Shown one piece after another: positions 1 to 10,096 of a stretch of 15,000 nucleotides of DNA. Numbering within the stretch: the stretch's first letter is position 1; each line of letters starts with the position of its first letter. The stretch spans positions 7,501 through 22,500 of the forward strand of contig JALLAP010000026.1 of the NCBI GenBank assembly GCA_036939355.1. The letters are read 5' to 3'. The notes beneath the pieces were generated by a model. The model was not told the DNA's origin and searched no databases. It saw nothing but the letters and a program-made list of their open reading frames with translations. This DNA comes from Thalassiosira profunda. Lineage: Eukaryota > Bacillariophyta > Thalassiosirophyceae > Thalassiosirales > Thalassiosiraceae. The translations under genes and the position numbers were made by a program.

Positions 1-2706
1 AAACCAATTATTCATTTATTGAAGGAAATGGGGGTTACTGATTTAGAAATTTGTCAAAATTTACAAAATTCGGACTTTTTTTACTTTAATAAACCAGTTT
101 TAACACATTCAATTTACCAACCAAATAAATTATTACGTTTTAATTTAAATAAAAATTATTATAAAAATATATCAGAATTTTCTAGGATTTTTGATCCATC
201 TTATTACCGTCTAGGAAAAATTGGTCGTTCAAAATTAAATAACAGATTAAATATACAGTTATCAAAACGAATTACGACGATCACATATGAAGATATTTTT
301 GCAATAATTGATAAACTAATCACCTTATCTACTTCTAAACAGATTAGTGACGACATTGATCATTTAAAGAACCGTCGAGTTCGTTCAGTAGGAGAATTAT
401 TACAAAATTTGTTCCGAATTGGATTCCAACGATTATTACGGAAACTACGAAGTCAAACAAATAAAACATATTCAAGCCAATTATCTAGTTTTAATATAGT
501 TGGAGCAACTATTAGAGAATTTTTTGGGGCGAGTCAATTATCTCAATATATGGACCAAACAAATCCTTTATCTTCATTGACACATAGGCGACGGATTAGT
601 GGTTTGGGACCTGGAGGATTTGATAGAGACCGTATTAGTTTTGCTGTCCGAGATATTCACCCAAGTCATTATGGACGAATTTGTCCCATTGAAACACCTG
701 AAGGACAAAATGTTGGGTTAATTGCCTCATTAACGACCTGTGCACGGGTTAATGAATCAGGTTTTTTAGAAACACCTTTTTGGAGAGTTATTAATGGGAA
801 AGTTATTAAAACTGGAAACCCTATTTATTTGACAGCAGATATCGAAGATTTTTATAAAATTGCTCCAGCTGACATATCAACAAATGAAGAGAATTATTTA
901 ACAAAGAATTTAATTCCTGTACGTTATAAACAAGATTTTTTAACTGTTACTCCATCCGAAGTTGATTTTATCGCCGTTTCTCCAATTCAAGTTGTTTCTG
1001 TTGCTGCATCTTTAATACCATTTTTTGAGCACGATGATGCAAATCGCGCGTTAATGGGTTCAAATATGCAGAGACAATCCGTTCCATTATTATTACCACA
1101 AAAACCTATTGTTGGAACAGGTCTTGAAAATCAAATTGCATTAGATTCTGGTATGGTAATCAATGCGCAACGAGAGGGGATTGTTGAGTCAGTAACGGCA
1201 AATAAAATTATTATTCGTGAAAATTCAGGACGACACTATAAATATGATTTACAAAAATATCAGCGTTCAAATCAAGAAACTTGCATTAATCATAGGCCCA
1301 TAGTATGGGAAGGTGAAGAAATTAAATCTGGGCAAATGTTGACCGATGGACCAGGGATAATAAGTAGTGAACTTTCTTTGGGACAAAACGTTTTAGTAGC
1401 TTATATGCCATGGCAAGGTTATAACTTTGAAGACGCTATTTTAATAAGTGAACGATTAGTTTACGAAGATATTTTTACCTCGATTCATATTGAAAGATAT
1501 GAAATTGAAATAGATCGAACAGCAGAAATGTCTGAGCAGACAACTAATAATATTCCGAATTTAAATATTTCTGATGTTCAAAATTTAAATGAGGATGGAA
1601 TAGTTACAATTGGGACTTTTGTCAAACCAGGAGACATTTTAGTAGGAAAAATTATTCCTAAAGATGATTCAGAACAATTACCAGAATCAAAACTACTTAG
1701 AGCAATCTTTGGAGCAAAAGCAAAAGGAGTTCGTGATACATCTTTTCGAATGCCTGAAGGAGAATATGGTCGGGTGATTGAAACTTTAACATTTAACCGC
1801 CGAACAAAATTAGCCTATAAATTTGAAAAAATTCAAATTTTTATCGCACAAATAAGAAAAATTCAAGTAGGAGATAAAATTGCAGGGCGTCATGGAAATA
1901 AAGGAATAATTTCTAGGATTTTACCTCGACAAGATATGCCTTTTCTTCCAGACGGAACACCTATTGATATTATTTTAAATCCATTAGGAGTTCCATCACG
2001 AATGAATGTAGGACAATTATATGAATGTTTATTAGGGTTAGCAGGTCATAAATTAAACCGTCGTTTTAAAATCTTACCATTTGATGAGATGTATGGATCT
2101 GAAGTTTCACGAATTTTAATTAATAAAAAATTACGACAAGCTTCGATTGAAAATGATGAAGCATGGCTTTATAATCCATATTCTCCAGGAAAAATGGTAC
2201 TTCTGGATGGAAGAACAGGTAAAGAATTTGATAATCCAATTACTGTTGGTAATGCATATATGTTAAAACTAATTCACTTAGTTGATGATAAAATGCATTC
2301 GCGAGCAACTGGTCCTTATTCATTAGTAACTCAGCAACCCTTAGGCGGAAAAGCGCAGCATGGTGGCCAAAGATTTGGTGAAATGGAAGTATGGGCACTT
2401 GAAGGTTTTGGTGCATCTTTTACATTAAAAGAACTTTTAACAATTAAATCTGATGATATGCAAGGACGAAATGAAACTTTAAATTCTATTATTAAAGGCC
2501 AACCTATACCTACATCGGGTGTACCAGAATCATTTAAAGTGTTAGTTCAAGAATTACGTTCAATTGGGCTAGATTTAAGTACCTATCGAATTGATGAATT
2601 TAGTTCAGACCAAGCATATGAAATTGAATTAAATTTAATTGAAAAATATAATCCATTATTAAAAACATTTTCTCATACATCAAATATAAATAATATTTCG
2701 TTTTAA
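1..2706 (+). CDS. rpoB: RNA polymerase beta subunit, 5' partial
   Basis: Beta subunit of the plastid-encoded bacterial-type RNA polymerase; with beta' it forms the active-site cleft and the rifampicin pocket. The frame is open from base 1, so the N-terminus lies outside the window; an in-frame TTG at 19 is internal, since six conserved-looking codons precede it. About 901 residues are visible. Landmarks numbered from base 1: the rifampicin-pocket segment (bases 526-615, with SQLSQYMDQ and HRRRISGLGPGG), then IETPEGQNVGLI, the GYNFEDAIL segment, GRHGNKG (codons 629-635), and near the C-terminus GGKAQHGGQRFGEMEVWALE and LRSIGLDL. The gene ends in TAA nine bases before rpoC1, as expected for a co-transcribed rpoB-rpoC1-rpoC2 unit. 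I see no frameshift or intein. Identification is certain; only the start is unknown. Confidence 0.98.
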   Translation, partial: KPIIHLLKEMGVTDLEICQNLQNSDFFYFNKPVLTHSIYQPNKLLRFNLNKNYYKNISEFSRIFDPSYYRLGKIGRSKLNNRLNIQLSKRITTITYEDIFAIIDKLITLSTSKQISDDIDHLKNRRVRSVGELLQNLFRIGFQRLLRKLRSQTNKTYSSQLSSFNIVGATIREFFGASQLSQYMDQTNPLSSLTHRRRISGLGPGGFDRDRISFAVRDIHPSHYGRICPIETPEGQNVGLIASLTTCARVNESGFLETPFWRVINGKVIKTGNPIYLTADIEDFYKIAPADISTNEENYLTKNLIPVRYKQDFLTVTPSEVDFIAVSPIQVVSVAASLIPFFEHDDANRALMGSNMQRQSVPLLLPQKPIVGTGLENQIALDSGMVINAQREGIVESVTANKIIIRENSGRHYKYDLQKYQRSNQETCINHRPIVWEGEEIKSGQMLTDGPGIISSELSLGQNVLVAYMPWQGYNFEDAILISERLVYEDIFTSIHIERYEIEIDRTAEMSEQTTNNIPNLNISDVQNLNEDGIVTIGTFVKPGDILVGKIIPKDDSEQLPESKLLRAIFGAKAKGVRDTSFRMPEGEYGRVIETLTFNRRTKLAYKFEKIQIFIAQIRKIQVGDKIAGRHGNKGIISRILPRQDMPFLPDGTPIDIILNPLGVPSRMNVGQLYECLLGLAGHKLNRRFKILPFDEMYGSEVSRILINKKLRQASIENDEAWLYNPYSPGKMVLLDGRTGKEFDNPITVGNAYMLKLIHLVDDKMHSRATGPYSLVTQQPLGGKAQHGGQRFGEMEVWALEGFGASFTLKELLTIKSDDMQGRNETLNSIIKGQPIPTSGVPESFKVLVQELRSIGLDLSTYRIDEFSSDQAYEIELNLIEKYNPLLKTFSHTSNINNISF

Positions 2707-2715
2707 AAATTTAAT

Positions 2716-4908
2716 ATGATACGCTCTGAAAAAGAATTTGATTATATAAAAATAAAATTAGCGTCTCCTATGAGGATATTGCAATGGTCTCATAGAAAAT
2801 TACCTAATGGACAATTTGTAGGAGAAGTTCAAAAATCTGAAACTATCAATTATCGAACATTTAAACCTGAAATGGATGGTTTATTTTGTGAAAGAATTTT
2901 TGGTCCAAGCAAAAGTTTAGAATGTGCATGTGGCAAGTATAAACGAGTTCGGTATGAAGGTTTAATTTGTGAACGGTGTGGAGTTGAATTAACTGAATCA
3001 CGTGTCCGACGACATAGAATGGGTCATATTAATTTAATATATCCGGTTACACATGTTTGGTATACTAATAGCCGACCAAATTATATAGCTTTACTACTTG
3101 AAGTCGAACAATGTGAAAAAAGATTAGATACTGGATGGACGGAATTTGCTGATACAAAAGAGAATAAAGAAAAAGAAACTAAAGATATTCCTGAATATCT
3201 TTCTTCAGATATTAATAATTATCTTACAAGTCCAAAGGTACCTTTAAATTATAAAAAATTTCTTAAAGAAAAATCAAAAGCAAAAAAATCTAATATTGTA
3301 AATTTTTATGATGAACGAATAAAACGAATAAAATTAGCATCTCTTGCTTATTTTATCGCTGAAGATGAAATTGCTTTTTATGGACTACATTGGGATTTAC
3401 AACAATACCGCCGTTGCCGAGAATTAGGGTTTACAGGCTATCCATTAAAACCACATTCAAAATTTTATAATCGTCGTCGCAATACACCGAAATATTTATT
3501 AAGAGCAACACCAAATTATTTAATTGGTGCTGTTTTAATTAAACGTGAATTAGAAAAATTAAATCTTGATCAAGAAATAATTAAAACGCGCAATTTTATC
3601 ACACTTTGTAGTAAAGTGCTTCATAAAGAACAACCATTTTATAATTTTTCACATTGGTCTAAAAAATGGGAATACCAACGTATTTATAAATTACGCGATC
3701 AATCAATTAAACGAATTCGGATTCTAGAAAATTTATTAACTACTGGTGCAAATCCAGCATGGATGATTATAACAATATTACCAGTTATTCCACCTGCATT
3801 ACGACCAATGATTCAATTAGAAGGAGGACGTTTTGCAACTTCGGATTTAAATGAATTATATAGAAGAATAATTACACGTAATAACCGTCTTCTACGACTG
3901 TTAGAAATTGATGCTCCTCAATTAATTATTCGAAATGAAAAAAGAATGTTGCAAGAGGCAGTTGATACGTTAATAGATAATGGAAAACGAGGGAAAATTG
4001 CTTTAAGTGCAAATAATCGTCCATTAAAATCACTGTCTGATATTATAAAAGGGAAACATGGTCGTTTCCGTCAGAATTTACTTGGGAAACGGGTAGATTA
4101 TTCTGGACGATCGGTTATTGTTGTAGGTCCAAGCTTAAAATTAAATCAATGTGGTTTACCTTATGAAATGGCAATTGAATTATTTCAACCATTTATTATT
4201 CGCGAATTAATTAATCAGGGGTTAGCGAGTAATATGAAAGTTGCAAAAAATTTACTTCAACAAAATGAACCAATTATAGACCCTGTACTTGAAAAAGTAT
4301 TATCTAATCATCCCATTTTTTTAAATCGAGCACCAACACTACATAGATTAGGAATACAGGCTTTTGAGCCTATTATTATTCAAGGCCGTGCTATTAAACT
4401 TCACCCTTTAGTTTGTTCAGCATTTAATGCAGATTTTGATGGAGATCAAATGGCTGTTCATGTTCCACTTTCATTAGAAGCTCAAGCCGAATGTTATATG
4501 TTAATGCTAGCACCTTATAATTTCTTATCACCTGCAAATGGTGAGCCTATCATTATGCCAAGTCAAGATATGGTACTCGGTTGTTATTATTTAACTGTAA
4601 ATAATATTACTGGCTTATTAGGTTCAAACCAGTATTTTGCTGACTTAAATGATGTTATATTAGCTTATACTCAAGATCAAATTGAAATTCATACTTCGAT
4701 TTGGGTTCGATACAAACATAAAATTTCTAAACCTTCAAACTTTATAAAAAAAATTAAATTAAAAGATGAAAGTTACATTGAATATTATGAAAATATTCAG
4801 ATTCGTAAAGATAAAAATAATAAAACGATCGTTCAATATTTACAAACTACAACTGGACGTGTTCTTTTAAATTATACCATTCAAACAACTTTAAATCTTA
4901 AATTGTAA
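2716..4908 (+). CDS. rpoC1: RNA polymerase beta' subunit (N-terminal part of beta')
   Basis: This is the N-terminal portion of bacterial beta', which cyanobacteria and plastids split into two genes; it carries the catalytic magnesium site. The 730-residue product begins at the ATG nine bases after rpoB. The first zinc-binding site is visible as C70, C72, C85 and C88. The catalytic loop NADFDGD lies at residues 571-577, with the three Mg-binding aspartates D573, D575 and D577 all present. The switch-2 and template-contacting segment precedes it ([18 protein letters not shown]), and [16 protein letters not shown] sits just before the active site. Residues about 140-270 form a lysine-rich stretch that looks like a plastid-lineage insertion, although [20 protein letters not shown] inside it looks conserved. 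No strong Shine-Dalgarno sequence is seen, so translation may be coupled to rpoB. Confidence 0.98.
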   Translation: MIRSEKEFDYIKIKLASPMRILQWSHRKLPNGQFVGEVQKSETINYRTFKPEMDGLFCERIFGPSKSLECACGKYKRVRYEGLICERCGVELTESRVRRHRMGHINLIYPVTHVWYTNSRPNYIALLLEVEQCEKRLDTGWTEFADTKENKEKETKDIPEYLSSDINNYLTSPKVPLNYKKFLKEKSKAKKSNIVNFYDERIKRIKLASLAYFIAEDEIAFYGLHWDLQQYRRCRELGFTGYPLKPHSKFYNRRRNTPKYLLRATPNYLIGAVLIKRELEKLNLDQEIIKTRNFITLCSKVLHKEQPFYNFSHWSKKWEYQRIYKLRDQSIKRIRILENLLTTGANPAWMIITILPVIPPALRPMIQLEGGRFATSDLNELYRRIITRNNRLLRLLEIDAPQLIIRNEKRMLQEAVDTLIDNGKRGKIALSANNRPLKSLSDIIKGKHGRFRQNLLGKRVDYSGRSVIVVGPSLKLNQCGLPYEMAIELFQPFIIRELINQGLASNMKVAKNLLQQNEPIIDPVLEKVLSNHPIFLNRAPTLHRLGIQAFEPIIIQGRAIKLHPLVCSAFNADFDGDQMAVHVPLSLEAQAECYMLMLAPYNFLSPANGEPIIMPSQDMVLGCYYLTVNNITGLLGSNQYFADLNDVILAYTQDQIEIHTSIWVRYKHKISKPSNFIKKIKLKDESYIEYYENIQIRKDKNNKTIVQYLQTTTGRVLLNYTIQTTLNLKL

Positions 4909-4955
4909 AGATTTAAATTATTTGAATTTTTTAAAAACAATAAACTAAAAGAATT

Positions 4956-7900
4956 ATGAAAGATTATAGTTATCAAAATACACTTATTAATAAAAAACAA
5001 TTAAAAGCTTTACTCGCTTGGAGTTTTTCAAAGTATGATTCCATGCAAGCTTCTTTATTAGCAGATGAATTAAAATATCTTGGATTTAAATATGCAACAC
5101 AAGCTGGTATATCAATTAGTATTGAAGATTTAAAGGTACCAGTTGCAAAAAATGAAATGTTAGAAAAAGCAAATAGAGACATATTAAATGCAGAAAAAAT
5201 TTGCTTAAAAGGAAAAATCACAGATGTAGAACGCTTCCAAAAAATTATTGACACTTGGAGTATAGCTAGTGAATCTTTAAAAGATAATGTAGTCGGTTTT
5301 TTTAAAACCTATGACCCTTTAAATTCAGTTTATATAATGGCATTTTCAGGTGCTAGGGGAAATTTATCTCAAGTTCGTCAACTTGTAGGTATGCGAGGAC
5401 TTATGGCGGATCCTAGTGGTGAAATTATGCGTGTACCTATTAAAAAGAATTTTCGTGAAGGACTAACCATTACAGATTATTTAATGTCTGGCTATGGGGC
5501 TCGTAAAGGTATTGTTGATACAGCATTAAAAACGGCAAATTCAGGTTATCTAACTCGTCGTTTAATTGATATTGCACAAGATATTATTATTAGAGAAAAA
5601 GATTGTTTAACATCTGCTTCATTTATAATTGATAACAAAAATAAATTAGATACTGAGCAACTTATTGGGAGAGTTTTAGCAAAATCTGTTTATGATCCAA
5701 AAACTCAAAAATTAATTGTTCCAGCTAATACACATATCACATTAAACGTACTAAACAGCTTTAAACAACAAGAGGTATCAAATTTTCATATTCGCTCACC
5801 ATTAACTTGTAGTTTATATCATTCTATTTGTCAAATGTGTTATGGCTGGGATTTATCAAACCAAAATCTAGTTGATTTAGGAGAAGCAGTGGGGATTCTT
5901 GCAGGACAATCAATCGGTGAGCCTGGAACACAATTAACAATGCGAACTTTTCATACAGGAGGAATTTTTACTTCAGAAGCTCGACAACAAATTATTAGCC
6001 CCACAAATGGAGTTATTAAATTTTCTAAAATTTTAAAAACAATTATATTACGTACAAATAGGGGTGATGATGTTTTAGTTACTAAAAATTCAGGATCATT
6101 AATATTAATTCCTCAACAACAGGGGGAAAAAATTATCCAAATAGAATTATTACGAAACACAATGCTATTCGTAAAAAGTAATCAATATATAAAAAAGTTG
6201 GCAATTATAGGAGAATTAATAAGTACAGAAAAACAAACCTTAACTGAAAGAAAACCAATATTAAGCGATACAGCCGGTGAAATTTTTATTCCAAAACTAA
6301 AAACTAGAACAAATTTAATTACACAAAATCGATTATTATGGATTTTATCAGGACAAGTTTATCAAGCTCCAAGTAATTCTTTCCTAAATTTTTATACAGA
6401 TCATAAAATTAATAAAAACAGTTATATTTTTAGAACAAAATTAATAAATCAATATTCTGGCTATATCAAAATTTTTGATAATAAAAATAATGTATTAGAA
6501 CAAAATATACAAATTACAAACGATACTTATTTTTTAAATAATAGTTATGGCCAAAAAATTATTAAACCTAGAAATAATAAAAATTATTTAATTAATTGTA
6601 ACAATTTAAAATTTTTAGTTACGTTAAAAGATTCAAATTTAAAAAATTGGAAACGGTGTAACAGTTACAAACCTTTTGCGCTTACATTTAATAATAAGTT
6701 CAAAACTCTAACTGGTGGAATAATGTATTATGACCAACGAGTTAAACAAAAACAGGATACGGTCGATAAACTAATTTCTTATAATATAGCTTATGAAATA
6801 AGCAAAGAAGATTATGAAAAAATAGGTAAAAATCATTACGAAACTTATCTAAAAAGTTTAGAAAGTAAAATCGATAAAAATGGGTTTATTTTTTATCAAA
6901 ATTTTTTAAACTATCAAGAAATGGAAAACATCTTTTTAAAGTTAAAGTTAAAGAAAAAAATTGTTCATAATTCTTTAATTTGGCTTTCGGAAGAGACTTA
7001 TAAATTAAATTGTGATAAAAATATTTTATTAGTCGAAAATGGTAATTTTATCTCAAAAAATTTTGAAATTATTCCAAATATTATTTCAAAAACCGCAGGG
7101 ATTATAGATGTTTCGCAAAAAAATAACATTATTGAAGAAATTGCAATTAAAGCAGGGGTTGTTTATCAAGGAAAACAATTTGAACAGGTAGATAAAAATG
7201 TATATTACCCAGGTGAAATTATTTTTGATAATATTGAGATAACTCAACCGTCAGTATGTGAACATATTACAACAAAAATTAGCAATCAATTATTAATTCG
7301 ACCTTTTACGATTTACGAAATTCCTAAAGAAAAGAATTTAAAAAATATTTTTACTAATACTAGTGGATCAGAATCAGTATTTAATATAACTAATAAAACT
7401 AATCATCTGTATAAAACAAATCAAAAAATTAAAACATCTAATAGTGTAAATTTAATTTCTCAAAGTGTAAATTTAAATTCGAAAAATTCATTACAAAATA
7501 ATATTACAATTAACTTAAGTAACTCTTTCAAGTTAAAACGGTTAAATTTAAAAATTTTAGAAAAATTAGTCTTAAATCAATATATTCCCGCACACTTAAA
7601 ATATACAAATTTACAATCTTGTTTACTTATCGAACCAGCTCAATTTATAGATTCTTACACAACTATAGGATATCTTGAATCACTTACTAGAAATTCTCTC
7701 GAAATAGTAAAATTTAAGTCAAAAAGTTCAAATAAAAAACAAGTTTTTTTAATATCTAACGATGATTGTATAACAGTTAAAAAAGAACAAGGAAAAAAGA
7801 AAACCGTTAATGAATTAATTATTGATAATATTAAAGTAAATAAAACTGGAAAAGTTTTAATTGATAATGATAAATTTTTAACTATACAAAAAGGACGACC

Positions 7901-9275
7901 TTACTTTTTCCCAAATTGTAAAACCGATGATTCTAAAGAAAAAATTGATTTACAATATAAGATCTTAACTTTAAATAATAATATTTCTACTCATAAAACT
8001 AATACCTTTTTAAATTATTATGATATTACAAAACGATCAATAGTCGAAAAATTAGATCCGAACAAAAAATTATATGGATTTAAAATTCAATTTTCAAAAA
8101 TGTTTATTAAAAAGAACGGAAAATTCTATAGTTCTCCCATTCCTTTATTTTTAAATAGTTTTTCATTAACAAAAGAGAAACAAGAAATAAATAATCTTGA
8201 GATTAAAAACACACAGTTAAAAATTAAGCAATGCTTACCATTATTATTCAAAAGTTCTTCGTTAATTTCTAATAAAATTAAAGAAACGCATCCTTTAAAT
8301 CCTAATTTAACAGGTTTAAAATTTTTAAAATACCCTTTTAATAAGTCAATTGGGATTCATTCAATAACAGAAGATTATTTTGAACAAGAAATGAATAGTG
8401 TTTATTGTAAAAATGGTGAGTTTATTGAAAAAGGTGAAGTGATTGGTCTGTTAAATTTTGAAAAAGAAATTACTGGAGACATTGTTCAAGGTTTACCAAG
8501 AATCGAAGAATTATTAGAAGCACGAAAAAAGAAACCTACAAATAAACATTTAGCAACGAACCAAAAGAAAAGTTTATTAATCCAAAAAACTAGTATTGAC
8601 TCTAGTTTTGAATTCCAAAAATTAGGAACGACGATAAAAGAAAACGATAAAATTAACCCCCATAATTTATTAAAAATTTATTTTAATTATTATGGAATAA
8701 AAAAACACTTTTTCTCAAGTGAACAAAAATTTACAACTTCATATCGTTTAGTAAATAATTATGAAGCAAGTTATCGGACATTTAAGAAAATTCAATTATT
8801 AATATTAAATGCTGTTCAATCCGTTTATCAATCACAAGGTGTTTCAATTGCGAATAAACATTTAGAAGTAATTATTAAACAAATGACTACAAAAGTTTTA
8901 ATAACACATGAAGGTCATACACCATTATTACCTCGTGAAGTTGTTGACTTATACCATATTCAATATATAAATCAAATTATTGAAGCTAATAATAAACGTC
9001 CTGCATATTATGTTCCCTTATTATTAGGAATTACAAAAGCAGCATTAAATAATCCAAGCTTTATTTCAGCAGCAAGTTTCCAAGAAACGACACGTGTTTT
9101 AACAAAAGCTGCGATTGAAGGCAGAGTAGATTGGTTGCGTGGTTTAAAAGAAAATATAATTATTGGACATTTAATTCCATCTGGAACAGGATATCAAAGT
9201 TACACAAACTGCTTTAATCTTATTTCACAAAATAAGACTAAAGTTAACGTCGAAAAAATTAAAACAAAAATCTAG
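4956..9275 (+). CDS. rpoC2: RNA polymerase beta'' subunit (C-terminal part of beta')
   Basis: This is the C-terminal part of split beta', carrying the second zinc site, the bridge helix and trigger loop regions and the C-terminal clamp parts. The product is 1439 residues. Zinc ligands are C217, C285, C292 and C295, with the usual C-x6-C-x2-C spacing of the last three. The first half of the trigger loop region is at residues 317-336 (GQSIGEPGTQLTMRTFHTGG). The downstream half resumes near residues 1173-1190 with GDIVQGLPRIEELLEARK, and the C-terminus has LLLGITKAAL and SFISAASFQETTRVLTKAA. Between these, about residues 345-1165, lies a large poorly conserved insertion rich in Asn, Lys and Ile, in the place where cyanobacterial and plastid beta'' carries the SI3 sandwich-barrel insert. 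The ATG at 4956 follows a 47-base spacer after rpoC1. No catalytic element is missing. Confidence 0.98.
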   Translation: MKDYSYQNTLINKKQLKALLAWSFSKYDSMQASLLADELKYLGFKYATQAGISISIEDLKVPVAKNEMLEKANRDILNAEKICLKGKITDVERFQKIIDTWSIASESLKDNVVGFFKTYDPLNSVYIMAFSGARGNLSQVRQLVGMRGLMADPSGEIMRVPIKKNFREGLTITDYLMSGYGARKGIVDTALKTANSGYLTRRLIDIAQDIIIREKDCLTSASFIIDNKNKLDTEQLIGRVLAKSVYDPKTQKLIVPANTHITLNVLNSFKQQEVSNFHIRSPLTCSLYHSICQMCYGWDLSNQNLVDLGEAVGILAGQSIGEPGTQLTMRTFHTGGIFTSEARQQIISPTNGVIKFSKILKTIILRTNRGDDVLVTKNSGSLILIPQQQGEKIIQIELLRNTMLFVKSNQYIKKLAIIGELISTEKQTLTERKPILSDTAGEIFIPKLKTRTNLITQNRLLWILSGQVYQAPSNSFLNFYTDHKINKNSYIFRTKLINQYSGYIKIFDNKNNVLEQNIQITNDTYFLNNSYGQKIIKPRNNKNYLINCNNLKFLVTLKDSNLKNWKRCNSYKPFALTFNNKFKTLTGGIMYYDQRVKQKQDTVDKLISYNIAYEISKEDYEKIGKNHYETYLKSLESKIDKNGFIFYQNFLNYQEMENIFLKLKLKKKIVHNSLIWLSEETYKLNCDKNILLVENGNFISKNFEIIPNIISKTAGIIDVSQKNNIIEEIAIKAGVVYQGKQFEQVDKNVYYPGEIIFDNIEITQPSVCEHITTKISNQLLIRPFTIYEIPKEKNLKNIFTNTSGSESVFNITNKTNHLYKTNQKIKTSNSVNLISQSVNLNSKNSLQNNITINLSNSFKLKRLNLKILEKLVLNQYIPAHLKYTNLQSCLLIEPAQFIDSYTTIGYLESLTRNSLEIVKFKSKSSNKKQVFLISNDDCITVKKEQGKKKTVNELIIDNIKVNKTGKVLIDNDKFLTIQKGRPYFFPNCKTDDSKEKIDLQYKILTLNNNISTHKTNTFLNYYDITKRSIVEKLDPNKKLYGFKIQFSKMFIKKNGKFYSSPIPLFLNSFSLTKEKQEINNLEIKNTQLKIKQCLPLLFKSSSLISNKIKETHPLNPNLTGLKFLKYPFNKSIGIHSITEDYFEQEMNSVYCKNGEFIEKGEVIGLLNFEKEITGDIVQGLPRIEELLEARKKKPTNKHLATNQKKSLLIQKTSIDSSFEFQKLGTTIKENDKINPHNLLKIYFNYYGIKKHFFSSEQKFTTSYRLVNNYEASYRTFKKIQLLILNAVQSVYQSQGVSIANKHLEVIIKQMTTKVLITHEGHTPLLPREVVDLYHIQYINQIIEANNKRPAYYVPLLLGITKAALNNPSFISAASFQETTRVLTKAAIEGRVDWLRGLKENIIIGHLIPSGTGYQSYTNCFNLISQNKTKVNVEKIKTKI

Positions 9276-9284
9276 ACTTAATTC

Positions 9285-9313
9285 TTTTCAATATGTTGAT
9301 GTTATTCTATACT
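9285..9313 (+). promoter_or_regulatory. Candidate sigma70-type promoter for rps2
   Basis: TTTTCA at 9285-9290 and TATACT at 9308-9313 are separated by 17 bases, the optimal spacing for a plastid bacterial-type promoter. The -10 box differs from consensus at one position and the -35 at two. It lies in the 80-base spacer after rpoC2, which would allow rps2 to be transcribed separately from the rpo genes. In such AT-rich DNA a match of this quality can arise by chance. Confidence 0.4.
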
Positions 9314-9327
9314 AGAGTAAAGTATAG
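9307..9327 (+). repeat. Hairpin in the rpoC2-rps2 spacer
   Basis: CTATACT (9307-9313) and AGTATAG (9321-9327) are perfect inverted arms around a 7-base loop. There is no T-run after it, so it does not look like an intrinsic terminator. It could protect or mark the rpoC2 mRNA 3' end, act in processing between rpoC2 and rps2, or be an operator, because the left arm contains the candidate -10 box. Confidence 0.5.
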
Positions 9328-9337
9328 TTATTTAATT

Positions 9338-9343
9338 AAGGAG
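9338..9343 (+). promoter_or_regulatory. Shine-Dalgarno sequence of rps2
   Basis: AAGGAG lies 12 bases before the rps2 ATG. It is the clearest Shine-Dalgarno sequence in the window; the other genes have weak or no matches. The spacing is slightly long but it supports the chosen start. Confidence 0.65.
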
Positions 9344-9355
9344 TTATAAAATTTT

Positions 9356-10039
9356 ATGGCTGATATTAACTTAGCCCAATTATTAGAAGCTGGTGTTCAT
9401 TTTGGACATAAAGCTTATAGATGGAATCCGAAAATGTTTCCGTATATTTATACAGAACGAAATAATATTCATATTTTAGATTTAGTTCAAACAGCTCAAT
9501 TGCTAAAACGAGCAAATTCTTATGTCGCAAAAGCAGCCTCAGAAGAAAAAACATTTTTATTTGTTGGAACAAAACGTCAAGCAAGTGCTGTAATTGCTCA
9601 ACAAGCAAATAGCTGTAATTCATATTATGTAAATCATAGATGGTTAGGCGGGATGTTAACAAATTGGGTAACATTAAAAAGTCGAATTGAACGATTAAAG
9701 ACATTAGAACAGCAAGAAGTTGATGGTATTTTTAATTTATTACCAAAAAAAGAAGCATCTTTACGTTTAAAAGAATTAGAAAAATTACGAAAACATTTAA
9801 ACGGTGTTAAAAATATGACTAGATTGCCAGATGTGGCAATTATTATCGATCAAAAACGTGAAATGACTGCAATTCAGGAATGTCGTAAACTAAATATTCC
9901 TATTATTTCTATTTTAGATACGAATTGTGATCCTGATTTAGTCGATATCCCAATTCCAGGAAATGATGATGCTGTACGTTCAATTAAATTAATTCTAAGC
10001 TCATTAACAGATACAATTAATCAAAATCGAAGTACATAA
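9356..10039 (+). CDS. rps2: Ribosomal protein S2
   Basis: Small-subunit ribosomal protein S2 of the plastid ribosome, which sits between the head and body of the 30S subunit and helps S1-type mRNA docking in bacteria. The 227-residue length is normal for plastid S2. Family hallmarks are [19 protein letters not shown] (residues 9-27), [14 protein letters not shown], the [10 protein letters not shown] segment, [15 protein letters not shown], and the C-terminal block [20 protein letters not shown]. The ATG is supported by AAGGAG upstream and by the conserved N-terminus. It follows the rpo genes in the same direction, a common order in cyanobacteria-derived plastids, and converges on rpl12. In red algae tsf often follows rps2; here it does not. 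Confidence 0.98.
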   Translation: MADINLAQLLEAGVHFGHKAYRWNPKMFPYIYTERNNIHILDLVQTAQLLKRANSYVAKAASEEKTFLFVGTKRQASAVIAQQANSCNSYYVNHRWLGGMLTNWVTLKSRIERLKTLEQQEVDGIFNLLPKKEASLRLKELEKLRKHLNGVKNMTRLPDVAIIIDQKREMTAIQECRKLNIPIISILDTNCDPDLVDIPIPGNDDAVRSIKLILSSLTDTINQNRST

Positions 10040-10096
10040 TCATAAAAGTTTTTATTGAAAATGTTTGATAATTTAGAGATAAAATAATTTTTTTAC

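Noticed and set aside
19..21. TTG as the rpoB start codon
   Set aside because: The same frame is open back to base 1 and RpoB needs several hundred more residues at the N-terminus, so the gene is cut by the window edge.
4880..4922. Hairpin at the end of rpoC1 (AAATCTT with AAGATTT) as a terminator
   Set aside because: The stem is short and A/T-rich and overlaps the coding end; rpoC2 follows at once, so termination here is unlikely.
4973..5254. Minus-strand open frame of 93 codons inside rpoC2
   Set aside because: It lies opposite the conserved start of rpoC2 and shows no recognisable protein features.
9366..9704. Minus-strand open frame of 112 codons inside rps2
   Set aside because: It is an antisense shadow of conserved rps2 codons, leucine-rich only because of base composition.
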